Assembly: GCA_959606905.1 (NCBI GenBank)
Contig: CAUHML010000008.1
Span: forward strand, 1 to 64,000
Length of the DNA: 64,000 nucleotides
Origin: an uncultured Bacteroides sp.
GTDB lineage: Bacteria > Bacteroidota > Bacteroidia > Bacteroidales > Bacteroidaceae
Direction of reading: 5' to 3'
Below, one piece after another: positions 42,734 through 51,811 of this stretch. A program made the position numbers and the translations under genes. Position 1 is the stretch's first letter; each line of letters begins with the position of its first letter. The notes beneath the pieces were generated by a model. It was not told the origin of the DNA, searched no databases, and saw nothing but the letters and a program-made list of their open reading frames with translations.

Positions 42734-43438
42734 ATGGATAATTTACAGAAATATAAACCAAACGATAAGATGATTGATCTTATCAGTGATAACTATTCTT
42801 TGTTGCAAGTGATGAGCCGTTTCGGACTTTCGTTGGGATTTGGTGATAAAACGGTCAAAGAAGTTTGTGAACTTAACGGAGTAGACTGTCGGACTTTTCT
42901 TATTGTTGTCAACTTTATAGCTGAAGGTTTTTCCCGGTTGGATGGAGATGACGGAGAAATTTCCATTCCAGGATTGATAGATTATCTGCGTCAGGCGCAT
43001 ATTTATTTTCTTGATTTCTCCCTTCCCGCTATTCGTCGTAAACTGATTGAAGCGATAGACTGTTCTCAGGATGATGTCGCTTTTCTTATTCTCAAATTCT
43101 TCGATGAATATACAAGGGAGGTGCGCAAGCACATGGATTATGAAGAAAAAACAGTGTTTAAGTATGTGGATTTACTGATTAAAGGGGATGCTCCTAAAAA
43201 CTACCAGATCAGTACGTTCTCTAAGCATCATGATCAAGTAGGGGAGAAGTTGACAGAACTGAAAAATATCATAATTAAATATTGCCCTGCCAAGGCGAAC
43301 GAAAATTTGCTGAATGCAGCCCTTTTTGATATTTATGCTTGTGAGGCGGGATTGGAATCCCATTGCAAGGTTGAAGATTATATTTTTGTTCCTGCCATTC
43401 TGAAGTTGGAAAGGAGGATAAGAGAAAATGAAAAATAA
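42734..43438 (+). CDS. Hemerythrin HHE domain protein
   Basis: 234 residues. An N-terminal DUF542/ScdA-like part (about 1-90, DKTVKEVCELNGVD) followed by a hemerythrin HHE domain with iron ligands HMDYEEKTVF, SKHHDQ and ESHCKVEDYIF. These proteins hold a di-iron site that reacts with O2 or NO and are linked to iron-sulfur cluster repair. It overlaps the LuxR gene by 11 bases, so the two are co-expressed. Confidence 0.85.
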   Translation: MDNLQKYKPNDKMIDLISDNYSLLQVMSRFGLSLGFGDKTVKEVCELNGVDCRTFLIVVNFIAEGFSRLDGDDGEISIPGLIDYLRQAHIYFLDFSLPAIRRKLIEAIDCSQDDVAFLILKFFDEYTREVRKHMDYEEKTVFKYVDLLIKGDAPKNYQISTFSKHHDQVGEKLTELKNIIIKYCPAKANENLLNAALFDIYACEAGLESHCKVEDYIFVPAILKLERRIRENEK

Positions 43439-44039
43439 CGAAGTTATTCGAATAGCCATTGCAGAAACTTCTGTGATTATTCGTGGAGGACTGACTGCGG
43501 CATTGAAACGTCTTCCTAATGCAAAGGTGCAGCCAATAGAGTTACTTTCTGCTGAGGCTTTGCATGATTGCTTGCGGACACAATGCCCTGAAATGTTGAT
43601 TGTAAATCCGACTTTTGGCGATTATTTTGACGTAAATAAGTTCCGGGAAGAAGTATCTGGCAAAAAGATACGTTTGATAGCATTGGTCACTTCTTTTGTG
43701 GATGCTTCATTGCTAAGTAAGTATGACGAGTCGATCTCCATATTCGATGATCTGGAAACTCTTTCCAAGAAAATTGCCGGTTTGTTGGATATGTCTTCGG
43801 AAGAGGATGAAGTGGATAGTCAGGACGCACTTAGCCAACGGGAGAAAGAGATTGTGATCTGTGTGGTAAAAGGTATGACTAATAAAGAAATTGCGGAAAA
43901 ATTGTTTTTATCGATTCATACAGTGATTACTCACCGGAGGAATATTAGCAAAAAATTGCAAATACACAGTGCAGCTGGTCTGACTATCTATGCTATTGTA
44001 AATAAGCTGGTTACGCTTAGCGATGTGAAAGATTTGTAA
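43428..44039 (+). CDS. LuxR/NarL-type regulator with atypical receiver
   Basis: 203 residues. The C-terminal HTH is standard (LSQREKEIVICVVKGMTNKEIAEKLFLSIHTV). The N-terminal half is receiver-like, but the phospho-acceptor Asp position reads LIVNPTF (Asn) and the acidic pair is weak, so it is probably not activated by phosphorylation. Coupled to the hemerythrin gene; a redox or NO response is likely (inference). Confidence 0.85.
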   Translation: MKNNEVIRIAIAETSVIIRGGLTAALKRLPNAKVQPIELLSAEALHDCLRTQCPEMLIVNPTFGDYFDVNKFREEVSGKKIRLIALVTSFVDASLLSKYDESISIFDDLETLSKKIAGLLDMSSEEDEVDSQDALSQREKEIVICVVKGMTNKEIAEKLFLSIHTVITHRRNISKKLQIHSAAGLTIYAIVNKLVTLSDVKDL

Positions 44040-44069
44040 CTACTGAAAGTGTTATAAAACACAAAACCG

Positions 44070-44100
44070 TTTGCGTACACGAAAATATTTCGTACCTTTG
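44070..44100 (+). promoter_or_regulatory. Strong promoter of a non-coding RNA candidate
   Basis: TTTG (44070-44073) and TACCTTTG (44093-44100) separated by 19 bases. ACGAAA-ATA-TTTCGT (44079-44093) is a palindrome between the two elements. Confidence 0.7.
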
Positions 44101-44106
44101 CAGTGC

Positions 44107-44359
44107 AGTTGAGAAACTGTTAGTTTATAAGGTAAAAGAAAAAGGTTAAAGGTATTAGATTTGACAATTTAAGGTATTAATGGTTTTAGTTCAATAGGAA
44201 AAGTTTTAATAGAAGGTAAAAGGATAACGATAGGTAACACGTTTTTAGGTAAAAAGAAGATTAGTTTTCAGGAAAAAAGAGGTAATGAGAAGAAAAGCCC
44301 TCAAAGGCTTTTCTGATGCGAGGCGAGTGGTTCCATAGAAGGAATTAGCTCGTTTTTTT
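44107..44359 (+). ncRNA. Candidate non-coding RNA of about 250 nt
   Basis: Starts just after the promoter at 44070-44100 and ends in two hairpins: GAAAAGCC/GGCTTTTC (44292-44313) and CGAG..CTCG with a TTCC/GGAA inner pair (44324-44352), followed by seven T. No open frame over a few codons with good support. GGTA occurs at 44131, 44151, 44173, 44215, 44233, 44248 and 44281, spaced at about 15-40 bases in an A-rich, apparently unstructured middle. Not recognised as tmRNA, 6S or SRP RNA. Confidence 0.6.
44323..44359 (+). terminator. Terminator of the non-coding RNA candidate
   Basis: Stem of CGAG/CTCG and TTCC/GGAA with unpaired bases between, followed by a 7-T run (44353-44359). Confidence 0.7.
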
Positions 44360-44444
44360 ATTTTGGGAACAGATTAACGGAGTTATGTTTCCTGATTAAT
44401 AAAACCTAAAGTCTGTGTAATCTGTGCTTAAAACAAAAACAAAA

Positions 44445-44469
44445 TCCCGACGAAATCGCTTCGGCGGGA
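44445..44469 (-). terminator. Terminator of the polysaccharide operon
   Basis: TCCCG-A-CGAA/TTCG-G-CGGGA with an ATCGC loop, followed on the minus strand by a T-rich tract. Confidence 0.65.
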
Positions 44470-44605
44470 CTCTATTTCATTTTTACTTAAATGTGGCTAC
44501 GTAATAAAATTATGACTAATTAATTCAATTCTGATACTGCAAAGATAAAGCGTTTCAGTGGGTGTCACAATCACCTTTATGAGGTATATTGCGTAGCTAT
44601 TCTCA

Positions 44606-45253
44606 CTATTTATAATTACCGGATACTGTTTTTTCCACCTTTTTCCATTCTTTTGTTTCAAAATCATAGGTTTTGATAACTTTTGCAGGACATCCGGCAC
44701 ATATAGAATAGGAAGGTACGGAATGGCTGACTACGCTTCCGGCAGCTACTACACAGTGCTTCCCTAAAGTTACTCCTGGAAGAATAACTGAGTTAGCGCC
44801 TACCCATACGTCATCTTCAATAACAACGGGCTGTGTGTTGACCCCTTGTTCGTCGATCATCTTTTTCACATCCTGATAATTATGATTGAGTCCTGTTACG
44901 GTCACATTTTGGGCTAGATTAACGTGATTGCCGATATTGACCGGACCTATAATCGTATTTCTTAATCCGACACGGGTATAATCTCCGATAGTCAAATCAC
45001 CAACTGCATTATTAAGGCAGGAGAAATCTTCAACCACAGAATATTTTCCTAAAAAGAAATGGTTGAAAGGAGGAAGATCTTTGCGTACACTCCGATAGAT
45101 CACAGAGCCTTTTCCGCGTTTCAGGTAGATGAAATCAAAGAGGCGTATCCACCAGTTTGGACGAGTTTTGACAGGATGCATAATAAGCCGATACACTGCT
45201 TGCTTTAAACTGGGTTTTTCTTTAATTCGTTGCTTAAATGTCTTTTTCTCCAT
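44606..45253 (-). CDS. Left-handed beta-helix acyltransferase (LbH)
   Basis: 215 residues. Hexapeptide repeats (NAVGDLTIGDYTRVG..., VVIEDDVWVGANSVILPGVTLGKHCVVAAGSVV) form a left-handed beta helix. The His-bearing loop TGLNHNYQDVKKMIDEQGVN fits sugar O-acetyltransferases of polysaccharide clusters. Last gene of the minus-strand operon 47707 to 44606; its start lies 49 bases inside the upstream gene. Confidence 0.82.
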   Translation of the reverse strand: MEKKTFKQRIKEKPSLKQAVYRLIMHPVKTRPNWWIRLFDFIYLKRGKGSVIYRSVRKDLPPFNHFFLGKYSVVEDFSCLNNAVGDLTIGDYTRVGLRNTIIGPVNIGNHVNLAQNVTVTGLNHNYQDVKKMIDEQGVNTQPVVIEDDVWVGANSVILPGVTLGKHCVVAAGSVVSHSVPSYSICAGCPAKVIKTYDFETKEWKKVEKTVSGNYK

Positions 45254-46146
45254 ATTGAATGTTTTTTCTTTTTGTCTTCCACCAAATAGTCCGGAATAGC
45301 CAGACTATAAGTAACTAGTAGGCCGAAGAGTATAAGCCACCAGCCGATAGATAATGCCCGGTTATATCCTGTAATCAGCAATGTCCATACACTGACGAAG
45401 ATACACATTTTTAGCGGAGAAGGTATTAGATGCTGTACTATTCGGTTACAGAAATTCCAGTTTCCTTCCAAAAGCGAAGGGAAGAAATAAGAGGCTGTCT
45501 TTCGGAGGCGTCTCCTATATGGGTGAACCGGACTTGATTGACAGTATACAATAGCATCCGGAAGGTAGTCAATATATACATTCTTCCGAAATAACTTCCG
45601 TTCGATATTGGTTTTAGAGCTTCTCAGATTGTTTTGCAACCATTCCAAGTCGATAGCCATATTGGTTCCGGATAAGTTAGACGACAGTCCGAATTGTGTA
45701 TTTCCAGCTCTGAAAAGGCTGTTCTTTATTTCTTTGCATATAGCACGGAAACGATTACAGAAACCTTTGCGATTTTCAATAACTGTGTGTAATTGAATGG
45801 CTTGTATTCCGGCATCATACGCATTGTAGATTTTCTCCAGAAAGAGTGGAGACAGAGAAATGGCTGTGTTTGATAAGATAAGGATCAGTTGATAGTGTTC
45901 TCTGTCAAGAGTATTGATTCCTTGATGCAAATCATTGTATGTGAAGAATTCGTAAGATTCTTCACGATAGATTACGGGAAGCGGACTTTCTTCCGGAACG
46001 AGGATAGCACAATGGTATTTCTTTTCAGCTTTTGGATAGACAATGCGCTTGAAGTGCGATGCAACTGCCAATACAAAGAGGTATAGAATAACAATCCCCA
46101 CGAAGAAGAATACCAGGTCATCTATTATGTAAATGTAGGTGCTCAT
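45205..46146 (-). CDS. Membrane GT2-like protein with lost catalytic motifs
   Basis: 313 residues. N-terminal helix (about 9-28), a GT-A-like domain (about 45-230), and two helices near the C-terminus. It resembles processive GT2 glycosyltransferases, but the DxD is replaced (LILSNTAISLS), the ED motif reads SKTNIE and QxxRW reads RRRLRK. It is probably an inactive relative with a structural role in the polysaccharide machinery, or a highly diverged enzyme. Confidence 0.6.
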   Translation of the reverse strand: MSTYIYIIDDLVFFFVGIVILYLFVLAVASHFKRIVYPKAEKKYHCAILVPEESPLPVIYREESYEFFTYNDLHQGINTLDREHYQLILILSNTAISLSPLFLEKIYNAYDAGIQAIQLHTVIENRKGFCNRFRAICKEIKNSLFRAGNTQFGLSSNLSGTNMAIDLEWLQNNLRSSKTNIERKLFRKNVYIDYLPDAIVYCQSSPVHPYRRRLRKTASYFFPSLLEGNWNFCNRIVQHLIPSPLKMCIFVSVWTLLITGYNRALSIGWWLILFGLLVTYSLAIPDYLVEDKKKKHSIWRKRHLSNELKKNPV

Positions 46147-46159
46147 CGTCTGTAAAAGG

Positions 46160-47326
46160 TTATACGTTCTCTTTTTGAATAAATGCAGTAACTGTTTTCA
46201 GAATAATTTTGATGTCCAACCAGAAAGAGAATGTCTTTGCATACTTGATATCCAACTGTTTGCGTTCTTCCGCAGATAACTTGCCGGCTTCACCTCTTTT
46301 TTCTACTTGCCATAGCCCGGTAAGTCCTGCCGGTCCCATAAAGCGGTCGATATGTTCATCACTAGTTAGTAATTCGGCTTCGTAGAGTGGGAGAGGGCGA
46401 TTACCTACTATGGACATATCTCCTTTTAAGATATTAATAAGCTGTGGTAATTCGTCAATACTATATTTACGAATGAAGCGCCCTATCTTCGTTATTCTAG
46501 GATCATTTTCCAACTTGACAAAAGCATTACTTTTCTCTTTCGATTTTTTGTGAATATAATCTTCTTCGGAAATAACGAAATCATCAGATATCAGGAGAAT
46601 TTCTTCTTCGTCCACTTTTTGAATTTCTTCGGTCTCTTGCTCTTCTCCCCAAATATCTTCTTCTTGTTCTTCCTCTTGCTGATACTGGTTGAGCGTATTG
46701 AAATCCTTCAAATGTTTGTCGGCATCGGTATACATGGACCGAAATTTGAGAAAATCAAAAATCAGATAATTGCTTCCTACACGTTTGGATTTGTAAATAA
46801 TAGGACCTTTGCTTTCTAGGCGGATAGCCAGTGCTGTGAGTATGAGAAGTGGGGAAAGACATAACAATGCCATTCCTGAAAAGACGATATCAAAAGCTCT
46901 TTTCCATAAAGGTAGGCGGAAAGCATTCAAGTTTTGCGTCTTGAGTTGAAGTGCCTGTATCTTTTGATCTTTTCTATGTTTCAGGAAGGTTGACAGAGCC
47001 TGCAAGGATTCCGGATTCGTTTCGTATTTAATGGTATTATTTATACCGGCTTTGAGATATTCTGGAGCTTCTTCTTTAGATAAAGAATCAATGACGAGTA
47101 CCATATAAAGTCCCGGATACTTTTTGCGCATATAATGAATATTTGCAATATCTTGGGATAGATTTATCTGTTCGAAAAACAGAGCTGTATCGTATTTTTC
47201 CCGTATCTTGTCTAGTACCTTAATTGCTTGATTACAATTAGATGCTGCATAAAATACCCCTATGCTAAGTTTAGAGAATAGGTTTATAGTCTTGCTATCT
47301 TTGCCTATGTAAACAAAATATTGCAT
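46160..47326 (-). CDS. Polyprenyl-phosphate sugar-1-phosphate transferase with receiver-like N-terminus
   Basis: 388 residues. The N-terminal 115 residues look like a receiver fold without clear acidic pocket. A membrane hairpin (LWKRAFDIVFSGMALLCLSPL, from about 138) leads into the bacterial sugar transferase domain (KFRSMYTDAD, ENDPRITKIGRFIRKYSIDELPQ, NRPLPLYEAE, GLTGLWQVEKRG). A very acidic insertion (about 215-250) separates the catalytic blocks. It starts sugar-chain assembly on undecaprenyl phosphate. Confidence 0.88.
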   Translation of the reverse strand: MQYFVYIGKDSKTINLFSKLSIGVFYAASNCNQAIKVLDKIREKYDTALFFEQINLSQDIANIHYMRKKYPGLYMVLVIDSLSKEEAPEYLKAGINNTIKYETNPESLQALSTFLKHRKDQKIQALQLKTQNLNAFRLPLWKRAFDIVFSGMALLCLSPLLILTALAIRLESKGPIIYKSKRVGSNYLIFDFLKFRSMYTDADKHLKDFNTLNQYQQEEEQEEDIWGEEQETEEIQKVDEEEILLISDDFVISEEDYIHKKSKEKSNAFVKLENDPRITKIGRFIRKYSIDELPQLINILKGDMSIVGNRPLPLYEAELLTSDEHIDRFMGPAGLTGLWQVEKRGEAGKLSAEERKQLDIKYAKTFSFWLDIKIILKTVTAFIQKENV

Positions 47327-47341
47327 ATAGAGGATCTGGTG

Positions 47342-47707
47342 TTAATCGATAATCTTTTTGATTCGAATTTTGAGTTCTAGTGGATTGAATGGCTTTAAAA
47401 TATAATCTTCCGCTCCTTCTTCCAGCAATCTGATTCTTTCGGTTGTACTTTCTTCACTAGATAACATAACGATAGGTATTGACTTGAATAACTCGTTATT
47501 TTTCATATATCTTAGAAATTCGTCACCTGTCATTAACGGCATACGGATGTCTGAAATGATAAGATCAGGTACGTTACCTTCATTCAGCCATTCTATTGCT
47601 TTAATGGGATCTTCCAAATAGGTAAAATCATAATCCTTACCTAGGTATATACCGGCAACTTTTCCAATAGTCGCTTTATCATCGACTAGTAATATTTTTT
47701 TCTTCAT
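47342..47707 (-). CDS. Single-domain response regulator (CheY-like)
   Basis: 121 residues with all receiver residues: LLVDDKATIG, phospho-accepting Asp in LIISDIRMP, Ser in VMLSSE and Lys in YILKPF. No output domain. First gene of the polysaccharide operon, 15 bases before the sugar transferase, so it probably controls that enzyme by protein contact. The kinase is not in this window. Confidence 0.9.
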   Translation of the reverse strand: MKKKILLVDDKATIGKVAGIYLGKDYDFTYLEDPIKAIEWLNEGNVPDLIISDIRMPLMTGDEFLRYMKNNELFKSIPIVMLSSEESTTERIRLLEEGAEDYILKPFNPLELKIRIKKIID

Positions 47708-47758
47708 ACGAATAGACCTTTCTATCGCTTGCTTTGTTATTGATTTATAGATTAGCTT

Positions 47759-47794
47759 ACTGTCACAGATTATTTATGACAGTTTGCAAATATA
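47759..47794 (-). promoter_or_regulatory. Promoter and inverted repeat of the polysaccharide operon
   Basis: TATATTTG (minus strand, 47787-47794) is the -7 element. ACTGTCA (47759-47765) and TGACAGT (47777-47783) form an inverted repeat at the expected transcription start. Confidence 0.5.
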
Positions 47795-47893
47795 GATATT
47801 ATTTTAGAATAATCTCTCAATATTGACAAGTAAAATTCGTGATATATATTTATTTTATCTAATAAATTTCTCAGTGCGATGTTCTAATAGAAA

Positions 47894-47925
47894 AACACGG
47901 ATTTCATATTGATGAAATCCGTGTT
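47894..47925 (-). terminator. Terminator of LruC lipoprotein 2
   Basis: AACACGGATTTCAT/ATGAAATCCGTGTT, perfect 14-bp stem with a 4-base loop, about 20 bases after the stop codon at 47945, followed by T-rich sequence on the minus strand. Confidence 0.8.
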
Positions 47926-47944
47926 ATCAATAAATATTTGGTTG

Positions 47945-50329
47945 TTATTTGTACACTTTAGATGAATCGAATGTTTTCCACCATTCCTGATTCTTAACAC
48001 CACCGCTAGTTACCCAATCTGTAAACAAGGAATAAACAGTTTTTATATTTACATACTCTAAAGTCCACTTGAAGTCAGTAGGGACCATGATTCCCCATGC
48101 CAGATTGTCTTTACTGATGTAATATTTCTTACCGGAAACAGAACTATTATCATTATTTCCTCCAAATAAATCAGTATTAGCTAGTTTGGTTGGTTGATAG
48201 CCGATAACATGAATTTCTTTACGATTATTTCTATTTCCTTCCACAAAAATGAAAACATTCAGTTTGTTGATGTTTAATTCATCCGGAGAAATCGGATTGC
48301 TGAGTTTTATGGTGAAACTGATGTTCTTAACATTCGTATTGTTTGAATGATTGGCAAAGGTGTTAATTTGTTCATACCGATCTCTTCCCAATGCTTTGTG
48401 CGCATCGTCGAATAACGGAATAACTGCATAATCTTGTCCGTTCTCAATCTTATTACTGTTCAGGTTGAAGCTTTTGATAAGAGAGTTGTCACTAAATTCA
48501 ACAGGTTGCATAATTGCGCTGGCAGGAACACCGTCCAACATGATAGCAGCTCCAATACTTTTAGTAGCTCCGGTAGCGGCTAAATCGATGCTTAATTTGA
48601 ATTCTTCCACTTTATTATTCTTATTGAGAGAAATCGTTCTTTCTTTGATAATCATGACTAAATCATTCATATCATAGTCTCCATATAATGGCCATTGATC
48701 TTCAAATAAATATGCATAATTATGTGTATCATCCACTATGATCGGGAATTTAGGTTCCTCTGGTTCTTCTCCCTTATTTCCTTCGTTCTTTGTTCCTGTA
48801 CAAACTTCGATAGTTACTTTGGATTCTCCTATTTTTGTAATATATGCGCCGTTCTGTACATGAAAATTAGTCCAATGTGGACTTTTCTCTACATGATTAT
48901 CTGATTCAATAGCCAAATTGCCGTCATAAGTAAATCCTTGACCGGCTATAATGGGAGATTTTATCATAGAGGTGTTTTCACCTTTTCCATAGAACGTAGC
49001 ATAACCAGGAGGTATATCCAGTCTTGTAGTTGCTTCCAGCATAGAACCGTTATTCAAGTTAACAACTCCGTTTTGGAACTCCATTTTAGGTGCCTTGATA
49101 TATCCTTGGGTTAAGTTTAACTTAATTCCGTTTGCGTAGAAGGAAATAGTGGCTTCCATACTGCAACTATTGTTGACGGTAGGATTAGTGAAACTGATCG
49201 TCTCAAAAATGATTATATTTTTGTTTGTGATAACAGCATCTGAGTTTGCAATCATTTTTTTTCCATAAATCTCTCCGTTATTTTCTAATGAGAAATTAGA
49301 CGGAAGGTTAAACTCTCCTTCAAGTTCAATCTTATTGTCGTTGATAATTTGGGTATTTGAATTAATTGCTATGTCCTTGCTTGTTATAGTACCTCCGTTG
49401 TAGAGTGTAGCTCCCGAATGTAATGTCATAGTGTTTGTAACTGATACATTACCCCAGTTTCTTAATGCCGCAGGTGCTCCGTTAGTAAATGATATATTTT
49501 CGGCTTCAACGTTTCCTTCATCCATGACAGTCAGCATGGAGTTTCTTATAAAAGTCATCACTCCGGATGCTTTTATTTTAGCATTGTCCATAACTATGAT
49601 TTCAATACCATTCTGGAACTGGAATGTAGTCGGAATTGTCCATGTTGCATCAACGTAAACTTTGGTTTTAATCTCACCGTCATATCCGTCAAATTTGAAT
49701 GTACCGTTATAGTCAGAGGTAATTTTATAGGAAGCGTCACGCAGTAAAGTTGTTCCTTGCATTTCTGTAATTTCTTTTGCTTCACTTGGTATGGAAGTAT
49801 AAACCGGTTTCTCGGGTGAAACAGCTCTTGTGGTAGCGGTACGGCTCATTAACACTCTGTTTTGAGCAGCAGATTCTTGATAGTAGAGTTTACAGGTAAA
49901 GTTGTCATTATCTTCCGGCACATCAAACAGATATACCTCTACACGTCCTCTGGGATCAGTCTGCTTTATATAAATACCTTTTTGCGTAGGTAGCAGAGTG
50001 ATAGCAGCTGTAGCTTTAAAGTTATTCTCTTTATTTGCTGTCCTTGTAGCCAGTACAGATGCGTTTTCATTAGTAAGAGGATCTTCTGTATATATTTCTA
50101 CTAAGTAGGAATATAACCCTCCTTCTTCATCTTTAACTTCGACTGTGACATTTTCTGTTTTGATTGTGCTCCAATCAAAACCATCAGGAGCAGCAAAACC
50201 GTCTCCCATTGGGTTGGACGTTTCGTAGGAGGGATCATACAAATCCTTCCCCGAGTCAACACAACTAAACAGGATACCTCCCATTGCTATTGCAATGATT
50301 GGCATGAAATGAATTGTTTTTTTCATCAT
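47945..50329 (-). CDS. LruC-domain lipoprotein 2
   Basis: 794 residues. Lipobox LFSCV, an N-terminal beta domain (about 50-130), a long stretch of short beta repeats (about 180-480) of the form seen in beta-helix or adhesin-like proteins (GATLYNGGTITSKDIAINS), and a C-terminal LruC domain with FEDQWPLYGDYDMNDLVM (about 545-740). The start is MMKKTIHFMP at 50329; an in-frame frame from 50359 would add a non-signal leader. Surface location expected. Confidence 0.8.
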   Translation of the reverse strand: MMKKTIHFMPIIAIAMGGILFSCVDSGKDLYDPSYETSNPMGDGFAAPDGFDWSTIKTENVTVEVKDEEGGLYSYLVEIYTEDPLTNENASVLATRTANKENNFKATAAITLLPTQKGIYIKQTDPRGRVEVYLFDVPEDNDNFTCKLYYQESAAQNRVLMSRTATTRAVSPEKPVYTSIPSEAKEITEMQGTTLLRDASYKITSDYNGTFKFDGYDGEIKTKVYVDATWTIPTTFQFQNGIEIIVMDNAKIKASGVMTFIRNSMLTVMDEGNVEAENISFTNGAPAALRNWGNVSVTNTMTLHSGATLYNGGTITSKDIAINSNTQIINDNKIELEGEFNLPSNFSLENNGEIYGKKMIANSDAVITNKNIIIFETISFTNPTVNNSCSMEATISFYANGIKLNLTQGYIKAPKMEFQNGVVNLNNGSMLEATTRLDIPPGYATFYGKGENTSMIKSPIIAGQGFTYDGNLAIESDNHVEKSPHWTNFHVQNGAYITKIGESKVTIEVCTGTKNEGNKGEEPEEPKFPIIVDDTHNYAYLFEDQWPLYGDYDMNDLVMIIKERTISLNKNNKVEEFKLSIDLAATGATKSIGAAIMLDGVPASAIMQPVEFSDNSLIKSFNLNSNKIENGQDYAVIPLFDDAHKALGRDRYEQINTFANHSNNTNVKNISFTIKLSNPISPDELNINKLNVFIFVEGNRNNRKEIHVIGYQPTKLANTDLFGGNNDNSSVSGKKYYISKDNLAWGIMVPTDFKWTLEYVNIKTVYSLFTDWVTSGGVKNQEWWKTFDSSKVYK

Positions 50330-50497
50330 AATTAATATTGCTTGATTGTTTGTAACCAAAATCTAATGCAAAAATAGCCGCATGTCTTATATTTAGGCCG
50401 TATTTTCTGTTATTTTATGTAGGAAAAACAATTGAATTTCCGTTTCGGTTCTATTTTAGCTCTAGTAGGTGCGATTAAGACTTTTTATATGATAAGA

Positions 50498-50550
50498 AAT
50501 CCCTTGATTTTCAAATCTACAGATATATCAGATTTGAGAATCAAAGGATT
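50498..50550 (-). terminator. Terminator of the asparaginase gene
   Basis: A 21-base arm starting AATCCCTTGATTTTC pairs with one starting AGATTTGAGAATC across an 11-base loop, with two imperfect positions, 20 bases after the stop codon at 50571. Confidence 0.65.
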
Positions 50551-50570
50551 ATAATAATCGAATGGGTGTC

Positions 50571-51611
50571 TTAAGACTTGGTGATTTCTCCTATTAAACA
50601 GGAGTTCATTTTGTATCGTATATCTTTGTTGGGCAGTCCGTGTCCTAATAGAAACATTAGTTTTGTTATAGCACATTCAGGGGTACTGTCGTATCCGCTG
50701 ATAACACCTGCTTCCAAGAGATGCATTCCGGTTTCGTAACGTCCCATTTCGACTGCTCCGGAAGCACATTGGGTGATGTTGACAATGATAATGCCTCGTT
50801 CAGTAGCCTCCTTTAATTGACGGATAAACCATTCTTTTTGCGGTGCATTTCCTGAACCGAAAGTTTTCATTACCACAGCTTTTAATCCGGGAACATGAAG
50901 GAGTGAAGTTACAATACTCTCTTGAATACCAGGGAAAAGGGTTAAAATAACCACATTGTTATCAAATAAGTAATGCGGCTTTAACGGCTTCGTAGGGTCT
51001 GGTTTACGAATGAGGTTGGGCTCGTATTTAATGTGTATGCCAACTCGTGCCAAAGGCGGGTAATTGAAAGAGCGAAAAGCATTAAAGTTTTCTGCATTGA
51101 TTTTGGTGGTACGATTACCACGCATCAGATGATTTTCAAAGAAAATGCATACCTCCGGAACGATAGCAGTGCCATCCGGATTTTTTGCAGCAGCGATTTC
51201 AATAGCAGTGATGAGATTTTCTTTCCCGTCTGTACGCAAAGTTCCGATAGGGAGTTGGGAGCCGGTGAGGATCACAGGCTTACTCAGATTCTCAAGCATA
51301 AAACTTAAGGCGGAGGCTGTATATGCCATTGTATCTGTTCCGTGAAGGATCACAAAACCGTCGAAATAATCATAATTGTAATTGATGATTTTTACCAGTT
51401 TTGCCCAGTAAGCAGGCTCCATGTCCGAAGAATCGATAGGAGGATTAAATTGATAGGAGGAAATGCGATAGTTGAATCTTTTTAGCTCAGGAACGTGCTT
51501 GAGCAGATGATCGAAATTAAAGTTTTCTAGCGCACCAGTTTCTGGGTTTTCTATCATTCCGATAGTTCCACCCGTGTAAATTAACAAAACGGAAGGAGTT
51601 TCTGCTCTCAT
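50571..51611 (-). CDS. ansA: Type I L-asparaginase
   Basis: 346 residues. The two Thr catalytic motifs are clear: IYTGGTIGM near the N-terminus and LHGTDTMAYTA at about 90. Hydrolyses asparagine to aspartate and ammonia; type I enzymes are cytoplasmic, and no signal peptide is seen here. It lies about 200 bases downstream of trpA behind a terminator, so it is probably transcribed separately. Confidence 0.92.
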   Translation of the reverse strand: MRAETPSVLLIYTGGTIGMIENPETGALENFNFDHLLKHVPELKRFNYRISSYQFNPPIDSSDMEPAYWAKLVKIINYNYDYFDGFVILHGTDTMAYTASALSFMLENLSKPVILTGSQLPIGTLRTDGKENLITAIEIAAAKNPDGTAIVPEVCIFFENHLMRGNRTTKINAENFNAFRSFNYPPLARVGIHIKYEPNLIRKPDPTKPLKPHYLFDNNVVILTLFPGIQESIVTSLLHVPGLKAVVMKTFGSGNAPQKEWFIRQLKEATERGIIIVNITQCASGAVEMGRYETGMHLLEAGVISGYDSTPECAITKLMFLLGHGLPNKDIRYKMNSCLIGEITKS

Positions 51612-51763
51612 AATTGTTGAATTACTGTTAAAACGCTGACAAAGATATAGATTAATTGCGAATTATGGATAGTAAATGATAAATTTGTTTGTATTTTAGC
51701 GTAAAATGTTATAATATTGAATATTTATGCGGATGTATGCTAGGAATTAAAAGGAAAAGCAGG

Positions 51764-51791
51764 GTAAGTAGCTAAAGTAGTAACTACTTAC
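51764..51791 (-). terminator. Terminator of the trp operon
   Basis: GTAAGTAG/CTACTTAC 8-bp stem, about 20 bases after the trpA stop codon; a T-rich tract follows on the minus strand. Confidence 0.6.
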
Positions 51792-51811
51792 TCCTGATTA
51801 CTTCTATAAAC

